Assembly (NCBI GenBank): GCA_964543995.1
Contig: CAZJBB010000206.1
Coordinates: 1-5,695, forward strand
Length of the DNA stretch: 5,695 nucleotides
Direction: 5' to 3'
DNA from: CAIXTV01 sp964543995
Lineage (GTDB): Bacteria; Bacteroidota; Bacteroidia; Bacteroidales; CAIXTV01
Below are positions 1 to 4,965 of this stretch, one piece after another. The position numbers were made by a program, and so were the translations under genes. Numbering within the stretch: position 1 is the stretch's first letter; each line of letters opens with the position of its first letter. The notes below the pieces were generated by a model. It was given only the letters and a program-made list of their open reading frames with translations, was not told where the DNA came from and did not search any database.

Positions 1-1288
1 ATTGGTCAATATTCATCAAGACCACATCTATCAAGGACTTCCCTCCTATCAATACATAAGAAGCGTCTTTTCTCAAGCGAGTGCCTTTGCAATCAGGACA
101 TACGGTTCGTCCACGATAACGAGAAAGCATTACCCTGTATTGAATTTTATATGATTGTTCTTCAACAAATTTAAAGAAATCGTTCAAACCATGAAAGTAA
201 TCATTGCCTGTCCATAAAATGGCTCTTTGCTCTTTAGAAAGCTCAGCAATGGGGGTATGAATTGGAAAGTCAAATTTATAGGCGTTCATTACCAATTCAT
301 TCTTCCACTCACTCATTTTTTCACCTTTCCAGCATACAATTGCTTCCTCGTAAACCGATAGATGTTTATTCGGGATGACCAAGTCCTCATCAATTCCAAT
401 AATACTCCCAAAACCTTCACATGTTTTACAAGCACCGAAAGGGTTATTAAAACTAAAAAAGTTTAATGATGGTTCCTCAAAGGTCATCCCATCTAATTCA
501 AATTTATTGGAGAAAGTCTGAAGTGAGTTAGAATCTGATAAAAAAACGTGGCAATACCCTTTCCCTTCATAAAATGCTTGTTGTACTGAATCTCCAATTC
601 GAGACACAGTTTCTTCTTCGACATTCACTTCAATCCTATCAATGAGTATGGATATTTCCTTGTTGGTAAACGGAATGTTTTGAGAAATAATATCTTCTAT
701 TTTATGCACTGTATTTTGCACAAGGAGTCTAGTAAAACCCTGATATTGAAGTGATTTCAAGTATTCATCATGGGTTTTATCTTCACTTACAATTATGGGG
801 GCTGCAATCATTATTCTGCTCCCTTTTGGCTGAGAACAAATCATGTTTACAACATCTGTCACATTATCTCGCTTAACTTCTTTCCCTGAAATCGGTGAAT
901 AGGTTATGCCAATTCTGGCAAAAATTAATTTTAAGTATTCATAAATTTCTGTTGAAGTACCAACGGTTGACCGTGGATTACGAGAAATCACTTTTTGCTG
1001 AATGGCTATTGCAGGCGAAATCCCCTTTATAAAATCAACTTCAGGTTTATGCATTCTTCCTAAAAACTGACGTGCATAGGAACTTAAGCTTTCAACATAT
1101 CTGCGTTGACCTTCAGCAAAAAGAGTGTCAAAAGCCAAAGAAGTTTTACCTGATCCGGAAAGTCCTGAAATGATAATAAGCTTGTTCTTTGGCAAAACAA
1201 GACTTATATTTTTAAGATTGTTTGTTCTGGCATTTTTAATGATGATATTTTGTCTCGGGTCTACAGAGCTATAATCCTTATCAGGCAT
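1..1288 (-). CDS. uvrA: UvrA, excinuclease ABC subunit A (N-terminal part, cut by window edge)
   Basis: Cytoplasmic ABC-type ATPase that, as a dimer, finds bulky DNA lesions and loads UvrB in nucleotide excision repair. The minus-strand frame is open for 429 codons, a little under half of a usual UvrA of about 940 residues; the rest lies left of the window. Visible parts: Walker A GLSGSGKT (residues 42-49), followed by the very conserved AFDTLFAEGQRRYVESLS stretch (52-69) and SYARQFLGRM (70-79); a first cysteine pair CKTC (287-290) followed by EGFG, and a second pair CPDC (397-400) followed by KGTRL, which fit the family's zinc site around the insert domain. The ABC signature and second ATPase half are not in the window. 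The start ATG is chosen because an in-frame TGA lies 18 nt upstream and the conserved domain begins soon after; there is no Shine-Dalgarno. It is transcribed away from the sigma-factor gene. Identification is secure. Confidence 0.97.
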   Translation of the reverse strand, partial: MPDKDYSSVDPRQNIIIKNARTNNLKNISLVLPKNKLIIISGLSGSGKTSLAFDTLFAEGQRRYVESLSSYARQFLGRMHKPEVDFIKGISPAIAIQQKVISRNPRSTVGTSTEIYEYLKLIFARIGITYSPISGKEVKRDNVTDVVNMICSQPKGSRIMIAAPIIVSEDKTHDEYLKSLQYQGFTRLLVQNTVHKIEDIISQNIPFTNKEISILIDRIEVNVEEETVSRIGDSVQQAFYEGKGYCHVFLSDSNSLQTFSNKFELDGMTFEEPSLNFFSFNNPFGACKTCEGFGSIIGIDEDLVIPNKHLSVYEEAIVCWKGEKMSEWKNELVMNAYKFDFPIHTPIAELSKEQRAILWTGNDYFHGLNDFFKFVEEQSYKIQYRVMLSRYRGRTVCPDCKGTRLRKDASYVLIGGKSLIDVVLMNIDQ

Positions 1289-1330
1289 GAAATACAATAT
1301 GTTTCAATTAAAGTGAAATTCGATTTTTGA

Positions 1331-1338
1331 CAAAATTA
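1331..1338 (-). promoter_or_regulatory. Candidate -7 element for uvrA (TAATTTTG)
   Basis: On the minus strand this reads TAATTTTG, a full match to the Bacteroidota primary-sigma -7 consensus TAnnTTTG, and would give a leader of roughly 40 nt before the uvrA ATG. No clear TTTG -33 element sits 18-21 nt upstream, so the call rests on one short motif in AT-rich DNA. Confidence 0.35.
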
Positions 1339-1349
1339 TTAAATAAAAC

Positions 1350-1380
1350 TTGCTTTTTGAAGAAAATGATATTATTTTTG
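1350..1380 (+). promoter_or_regulatory. Candidate promoter for the ECF sigma-factor gene
   Basis: TTG (1350-1352) is followed after 20 nt by TATTTTTG (1373-1380), a full match to the Bacteroidota -7 consensus TAnnTTTG with acceptable spacing to a partial -33 element. A second TTTG (1356-1359) is too close (13 nt). Transcription from here would give a 5' leader of roughly 95 nt, long enough to hold the hairpin described at 1442-1473. Motif-based inference only. Confidence 0.4.
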
Positions 1381-1441
1381 CTTTTTCAATTAACTTATTT
1401 TAAGTATTCACCTATAAGAATCATTATCGAGTAAACATCTA

Positions 1442-1473
1442 CCTTTTTAATTTTATTCATCATTTAAAAAAGG
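1442..1473 (+). promoter_or_regulatory. Possible RNA hairpin masking the sigma-factor ribosome binding site
   Basis: CCTTTTTAA (1442-1450) can pair with TTAAAAAAGG (1464-1473) with one bulged A, leaving a loop of about 13 nt. The 3' arm ends in the first G residues of the AGGAGG Shine-Dalgarno, and an alternative pairing puts ACCT (1441-1444) against AGGT (1474-1477). Either fold would hide the ribosome binding site. The stem is AT-rich and weak, so it could melt easily, which would suit a temperature- or ribosome-sensitive switch; this function is inference. Confidence 0.35.
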
Positions 1474-1477
1474 AGGT
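1471..1477 (+). promoter_or_regulatory. Strong Shine-Dalgarno of the sigma-factor gene (AGGAGGT)
   Basis: AGGAGGT is complementary to the canonical 16S anti-Shine-Dalgarno and lies just ahead of ATG 1481 (4 nt after the AGGAGG core), which fixes that start. None of the other starts visible in the window (uvrA, the 58-residue gene, prmC, ribD, the YigZ-family gene) has a comparable site; the last has only a loose purine run. Confidence 0.85.
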
Positions 1478-1480
1478 GTT

Positions 1481-2065
1481 ATGCATTTGCAAAAACTTGA
1501 AGATAATGATTTAATTCGTTGTTACCAAGACGGTAACGTATTAGGACTAGAAATTTTAGTTCGTCGTCATCAGAAAAAAGTATTCGGATATATAGTAAAC
1601 TTGGTTAAAGATAGAGACCTTGCAAATGATATGTTTCAAGATACCTTTATTAAAGTAATTAATACTTTGCAATCAGGCACATATAAAGATGAAGGAAAAT
1701 TCATTAATTGGGTTATTCGGATTGCTCATAATTTGGTTATTGATTACTTTAGAAAACAAAAAAATACTCCTGTTATAGAAAATAAGGAAGAGTTCGACTT
1801 CATGAAATTTATTGCTATTGTTGAGCCAAATATCGAGGATTTTATGATTACTGAACAAATTCATGTTGAATTGCACCAATCCATTTTACATCTTTCTAAA
1901 GAACAACAAGAAGTCATCATCATGCGTCATTTCAATGACATGAGTTTTAAAGAAATTGCAGAAAAAACGAATGTTAGTATTAATACGGCTTTAGGAAGAA
2001 TGCGATATGCTTTGATTAATCTTCGGAAGATTATTGAAGAAAAAAATATCGTTCTTTCGCAATAA
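1481..2065 (+). CDS. RNA polymerase sigma factor, sigma-70 family, ECF type
   Basis: Cytoplasmic transcription initiation factor of 194 residues, the usual ECF length, with only the two core domains. Sigma region 2 spans about residues 22-95: LGLEILVRRHQKKVFGYI, then the region 2.2 core-binding helix DLANDMFQDTFIKVI (46-60) and the -10-recognising FINWVIRIAHNLVIDYFRK (74-92). A linker (about 96-134) leads to sigma region 4 (about 136-187): LSKEQQEVIIMRHF followed by the helix-turn-helix MSFKEIAEKTNVSINTALGRM (154-174), which should read the -35 element. No membrane segment or extra C-terminal domain is seen. The start is fixed by AGGAGGT just upstream. No transmembrane anti-sigma gene lies beside it, so its control is not the classic membrane-release type, unless the partner is elsewhere. 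It is divergent from uvrA, and a 58-residue gene follows on the same strand. The family call is secure; the regulon and stimulus are unknown. Confidence 0.95.
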   Translation: MHLQKLEDNDLIRCYQDGNVLGLEILVRRHQKKVFGYIVNLVKDRDLANDMFQDTFIKVINTLQSGTYKDEGKFINWVIRIAHNLVIDYFRKQKNTPVIENKEEFDFMKFIAIVEPNIEDFMITEQIHVELHQSILHLSKEQQEVIIMRHFNDMSFKEIAEKTNVSINTALGRMRYALINLRKIIEEKNIVLSQ

Positions 2066-2091
2066 AAAAATGCAAGAACTGCAATTTTTTT
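2064..2091 (+). terminator. Candidate intrinsic terminator after the sigma-factor gene
   Basis: A run of seven A (starting inside the stop codon) plus TGCA, a five-base loop AGAAC, then TGCA, one bulged A and seven T form an almost symmetric inverted repeat with a U-tract. Only two of the stem pairs are G-C, so the stem is weak; some read-through into the 58-residue gene is likely. The A-run and T-run symmetry means it could also act on the opposite strand. Confidence 0.45.
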
Positions 2092-2118
2092 GATGCTCTC
2101 TCGTTAGCTTAGTATAAT
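2090..2118 (+). promoter_or_regulatory. Sigma-70-like promoter sequence before the 58-residue gene
   Basis: TTGATG (2090-2095), a 17-nt spacer and a perfect TATAAT (2113-2118) match the E. coli-type -35/-10 layout and would start transcription about 10 nt ahead of ATG 2135. The primary sigma factor of Bacteroidota prefers TTTG/TAnnTTTG, which is not seen here, so the match may be fortuitous or read by another sigma factor. Confidence 0.25.
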
Positions 2119-2134
2119 TAGAAATTTATAGCCT

Positions 2135-2311
2135 ATGTCAAAAAATTATACTTTAGCTCATGTTCGTTCCACTAAGACTTTAAAGAAAGCCCCCATTGTG
2201 AAAAGCGAACTTCCATCGGAATTTGTAATTCAACAAATACTGAATTACTCAAAAGCGCTCGAAATAAAAAAAATGGATGACAAAAGAGTTTTCTGCTGGA
2301 TGCTTAATTAA
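2135..2311 (+). CDS. Small hypothetical protein, 58 residues, downstream of the ECF sigma factor
   Basis: An uninterrupted frame from ATG to TAA encodes 58 residues beginning MSKNYTLAHVRSTKTLKKAP and ending CWMLN. I do not recognise a named domain. The protein is soluble in character: a basic N-terminal third (R/K-rich, residues 11-23), then ESELP-like and a likely amphipathic helix SEFVIQQILNYSKALEIKK (28-46), then a charged stretch and a hydrophobic tail. No signal peptide, membrane segment or cysteine pair is present. Reasons to call it a gene: it fills the gap between the sigma-factor gene and prmC almost completely, the composition is protein-like, and its stop meets that of prmC with a 4-bp overlap. 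It has no Shine-Dalgarno, which is normal in this group. Placement next to an ECF sigma factor allows a role as a small regulator or partner, but nothing in the sequence proves it. Confidence 0.65.
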   Translation: MSKNYTLAHVRSTKTLKKAPIVKSELPSEFVIQQILNYSKALEIKKMDDKRVFCWMLN

Positions 2312-3177
2312 GGCTTTTCTCCTTTTATAAATCGAGCTTTTCCATGAATGTCCTCTTTTATCTCAATTGAAACAAAACCTTTTTGTTCAAAAAGCGATTG
2401 CATTTGTTTGCTTTGAAGTGGATTCATTTCTAAATAAACTTTTCCATTAGGTTTAAGCCATTTCAATGCTTTTGCTGCAATTTTCTCATAATACAACAAA
2501 GGATTCTTGTCAGGAACAAATAAAGCCAAGTGAGGCTCAAAATCAAGCACATTTTTAGACATCATAGACTTCTCGTTATCAAGCACATAAGGAGGGTTGC
2601 TCACAATAAGGTCAAAGAAGTTTTCTTCAAAATCTTCCATGTCTGAGAGAATGTCTTTTTTCTCGTACAAAACATCTGCCCCTAGCAGACTTGCATTACG
2701 GCATGCAATTGTTAATGCGTCAGAAGAAACATCAATACCCAAAACCTTGGCAGATTGAATATTAAGTTTTAATGTTATGGAAATACATCCACTTCCTGAA
2801 CCAATGTCAATCACATGCATATTTTCTATAGGGGAACTATCATTTAGAACCCATTGAACCAGTTCTTCTGTCTCCGGTCGTGGAATTAATACTGAAGCAT
2901 CTACCATGAATTTGTGACCCATAAACTCTGTATATCCAATTACATACTGAATGGGTTTGTATATTTTAAGCGCTTTAATACAATTGTTTATTTTTAAAAT
3001 GTCTGATTCATTAATTGTTCGATCCGAATTAAGCAATAAATCAATTTTCGAAAACCCGTATAAATAATTGAAAAACAAATAAATAAAGGAGTTGATTTCT
3101 TCTATTGGATAATAATCAAGTAGTTGATTTCTAAACACCTTAATGATATCGCCTATTTTGTTGGTTGGAAATTTCAT
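2308..3177 (-). CDS. prmC: PrmC (HemK), release-factor glutamine N5-methyltransferase
   Basis: Cytoplasmic SAM-dependent enzyme that methylates the glutamine of the GGQ motif in peptide chain release factors RF1 and RF2, which improves termination. It has 289 residues, the family's usual size. An N-terminal helical release-factor-binding domain (about 1-75) leads to PIQYVIG (75-81) and the RPETE motif (100-104). The Rossmann methyltransferase domain shows motif I DIGSGSGCI (124-132), the acidic GID loop (147-149), the catalytic NPPY that holds the substrate amide (194-197), and EPHLALF (214-220). All key residues appear intact. The start ATG is followed at once by the N-terminal domain, with no Shine-Dalgarno. 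Upstream it is divergent from ribD with a 35-bp gap; downstream it converges on the 58-residue gene, sharing 4 bp. Early literature called this gene hemK and linked it to heme synthesis, which is obsolete. Confidence 0.96.
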   Translation of the reverse strand: MKFPTNKIGDIIKVFRNQLLDYYPIEEINSFIYLFFNYLYGFSKIDLLLNSDRTINESDILKINNCIKALKIYKPIQYVIGYTEFMGHKFMVDASVLIPRPETEELVQWVLNDSSPIENMHVIDIGSGSGCISITLKLNIQSAKVLGIDVSSDALTIACRNASLLGADVLYEKKDILSDMEDFEENFFDLIVSNPPYVLDNEKSMMSKNVLDFEPHLALFVPDKNPLLYYEKIAAKALKWLKPNGKVYLEMNPLQSKQMQSLFEQKGFVSIEIKEDIHGKARFIKGEKP

Positions 3178-3181
3178 GAAG

Positions 3182-3189
3182 CTAAAGTA
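3182..3189 (-). promoter_or_regulatory. Candidate -7 element for prmC (TACTTTAG)
   Basis: The minus strand reads TACTTTAG, one mismatch from TAnnTTTG, ending 4 nt before the prmC ATG. The geometry mirrors the ribD element on the other strand, which is the main support. No good -33 element is visible. Confidence 0.3.
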
Positions 3190-3200
3190 ACAATTTAATA

Positions 3201-3208
3201 TATTTTTG
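3201..3208 (+). promoter_or_regulatory. Candidate -7 element for ribD (TATTTTTG)
   Basis: TATTTTTG is a full match to the Bacteroidota -7 consensus TAnnTTTG and ends 4 nt before the ribD ATG. Transcription would then start at or next to the start codon, giving a leaderless or nearly leaderless mRNA; there is no room for an FMN riboswitch. No clear TTTG -33 element lies 18-23 nt upstream. Confidence 0.45.
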
Positions 3209-3212
3209 CATT

Positions 3213-4271
3213 ATGAATACACATGAAATATTTATGAATCGTTGCATTGAAATAGCAACCAACGGTTTAAGAAGTGTGGCTCCAAATCCAATGGTCGGAA
3301 GTGTTGTTGTTTACCAAGAAAAAATAATTGGTGAGGGATTTCATAGAGAATTTGGAGGACCACATGCAGAAGTAAATGCAATAAATTCTGTAATCAACAA
3401 AGAACAACTAAAAGACGCAACCTTATATGTAAGCCTCGAACCATGTTCACATCAAGGGAAAACTCCTCCATGCGCTGATTTAATCATCAGCAAGGGAATT
3501 CCAAGGGTGGTAATCGGGACTACGGATCCCAATCCATTGATAAGCGGAAAAGGAATCCAATTATTAAAATCTGCTGGCATTGAAGTGATTGTCGGAATTC
3601 AAGAAAAAGAATGTGCTGCTTTAAATAAACGTTTTTTCACCTTTCATCAAAAGAACAAACCTTACGTTATATTAAAATGGGCTCAGTCTTTGGATGGGTT
3701 CATGGACATTGATAGGGAAAATAGTCCAAATGACTCCAATTGGATTACAAACGAGGCTTTGAAAAGAAGGGTTCATTTGTGGCGTTCACAAGAACAAGCC
3801 ATCTTGATTGGGTTCCGAACAGCATCTAATGATAATCCGAAATTAACGGTAAGACTCACTACCGGCAAAAATCCTTTAAGGGTAGTTTATGACCCTAAAA
3901 ACGAATTGCCCGCCAGTCTAAATGTTTTTGATGGATCTCAGGACACATTAGTTATTGCGCATCAGCATTCGAATCCTATAAAGGACAAAGTTGAATATGC
4001 CCTAATTTCGGAGCAAGATGATGAATGTAAAAGCATTCTCAATGTTTTATATAAAAAAGGCATTCAATCTGTTATTATTGAAGGTGGAAGAAAAACACTC
4101 AATAAATTTATCAAAAGCAATCTGTGGGATGAAGCATTCGTTTTGATTGGCAACAAAACTTTTACCTCAGGATTAAAGGCCCCTTCAATGCATCGTATCC
4201 CTGAATACATCGAAAATGTTGATTCTGATAAAGTAATCTTTTATAAAAACCAAAGTGAATGCAAGGCATAA
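3213..4271 (+). CDS. ribD: RibD, bifunctional riboflavin deaminase/reductase
   Basis: Cytoplasmic enzyme of riboflavin synthesis that deaminates the pyrimidine product of GTP cyclohydrolase II and then reduces its ribosyl side chain with NADPH (EC 3.5.4.26 and 1.1.1.193). It has 352 residues, typical of the two-domain form. The N-terminal deaminase (about 1-145) shows APNPMVG (23-29), the HAE zinc and proton-shuttle motif (H51, E53) and PCSHQGKTPPC with zinc ligands C78 and C87. The C-terminal reductase (about 150-345) shows KWAQSLDG (155-162), ITN (178-180), the substrate-binding DNPKLTVR (207-214) and the IIEGG phosphate/NADPH loop (288-292). Both active sites look complete. The other rib genes are not in the window, so the pathway is scattered here. 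It is divergent from prmC and is followed after 47 nt by the YigZ-family gene, with which it may be co-transcribed. Confidence 0.97.
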   Translation: MNTHEIFMNRCIEIATNGLRSVAPNPMVGSVVVYQEKIIGEGFHREFGGPHAEVNAINSVINKEQLKDATLYVSLEPCSHQGKTPPCADLIISKGIPRVVIGTTDPNPLISGKGIQLLKSAGIEVIVGIQEKECAALNKRFFTFHQKNKPYVILKWAQSLDGFMDIDRENSPNDSNWITNEALKRRVHLWRSQEQAILIGFRTASNDNPKLTVRLTTGKNPLRVVYDPKNELPASLNVFDGSQDTLVIAHQHSNPIKDKVEYALISEQDDECKSILNVLYKKGIQSVIIEGGRKTLNKFIKSNLWDEAFVLIGNKTFTSGLKAPSMHRIPEYIENVDSDKVIFYKNQSECKA

Positions 4272-4318
4272 AAGATAATTGGTTTTACAATTCGAATATC
4301 AACTTTAATTAAAGAAGT

Positions 4319-4933
4319 ATGCTTTTCGACGACACCTATAAAACCATTTTGGCATCTTCTGAAGGAATTTACAGAGAAAAAGGCAGTAAATTTATAGCTA
4401 CTGCTGTCCCTATTCAAACTGAACTCCAATTCAAAGATGAGCTTGCAAAGGTTTCAAAGCAGTATCATGATGCCAGACATCATTGCTTTGCATATCGAAT
4501 AGGTTTTGATGGAAGCATTCAGCGAAATAATGATGATGGAGAACCCTCAGGCACTGCCGGTAGACCTATTTTAGGACAAATACTGTCTTTTGAATTGACC
4601 AATATATTAATCGTTGTTACTCGTTATTTTGGTGGCACTAAATTAGGGGTCAGTGGATTAATAAATGCATATAAAACCGCTTCTAGAGAAGCATTAATAT
4701 CGGCAAATATCAAGGAGTCTTTTGTTAAAGAAGTCTATCAATTGAATTTCGAATATGCCCAAATGAGCGAAGTAATGATTAAAATGAAATCAAATCCGGT
4801 TCAAATTATTAAAAATCATTTTGAAGACGAATGTTTAATCGAATTTTCCATTCGAAAGAGTTTAGCAGAACCAATTTTATCTCAATTAAAGAAAGTTCAA
4901 AAGTCCAAAACAAGCTTCCTACGTTACGAATAA
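4319..4933 (+). CDS. YigZ/IMPACT family protein (UPF0029 plus DUF1949)
   Basis: Conserved protein of 204 residues, the usual bacterial length, related to E. coli YigZ and to eukaryotic IMPACT, which restrains activation of the kinase GCN2. The bacterial role is not firmly known; a nucleic-acid or ribosome-linked role is proposed from the fold. The N-terminal domain (about 1-125) has KGSKFIA (21-27), HDARHHCFAYRIG (50-62) and the two family signatures DGEPSGTAGRPIL (73-85) and RYFGGTKLGVSGL (102-114). The C-terminal ferredoxin-like DUF1949 (about 136-200) is more divergent, as usual. The ATG is chosen because the family typically begins just before a DTYKTI-like segment, here residues 5-10. 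No TAnnTTTG element is seen in the 47-nt gap after ribD, which favours transcription from the ribD promoter. It converges on the M23 gene with one base between the stops. Confidence 0.93.
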   Translation: MLFDDTYKTILASSEGIYREKGSKFIATAVPIQTELQFKDELAKVSKQYHDARHHCFAYRIGFDGSIQRNNDDGEPSGTAGRPILGQILSFELTNILIVVTRYFGGTKLGVSGLINAYKTASREALISANIKESFVKEVYQLNFEYAQMSEVMIKMKSNPVQIIKNHFEDECLIEFSIRKSLAEPILSQLKKVQKSKTSFLRYE

Positions 4934-4965
4934 ATTAGGGTATTTTAATTTTTTGCCCTAATTTA
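4931..4965. terminator. Hairpin across two convergent stop codons, possible bidirectional terminator
   Basis: TAAATTAGGG (4931-4940) and CCCTAATTTA (4956-4965) form a perfect 10-bp inverted repeat with a 15-nt loop. The left arm contains the stop codons of both the YigZ-family gene and the M23 gene, and the whole structure also encodes the last residues of the LysM domain. On the plus strand a six-T run follows 8 nt after the stem; the minus strand has no U-tract. Position suggests a shared terminator or 3'-end stabiliser for both transcripts. Confidence 0.5.

Noticed and set aside
1302..1318. TTTCA/TGAAA inverted repeat in the uvrA leader as a damage-response operator
   Set aside because: Five-base arms are expected by chance and it does not match a known LexA-type box.
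1673..1879. Minus-strand open frame of 68 codons inside the sigma-factor gene
   Set aside because: It is fully antisense to a well-supported gene and its sequence has no recognisable domain.
3178..3212. FMN riboswitch ahead of ribD
   Set aside because: Only 35 bp separate prmC and ribD and no RFN-like conserved segment is present.
4303..4314. 12-bp palindrome CTTTAATTAAAG just before the YigZ-family ATG, and the related CTTAATTAAG at 2303-2312
   Set aside because: In DNA this AT-rich, palindromes of this length are expected a few times per window by chance, and no second matching site supports an operator.
4241..4429. Minus-strand open frame of 62 codons across the ribD-YigZ junction
   Set aside because: It overlaps the conserved ends of two clear genes and resembles no family.
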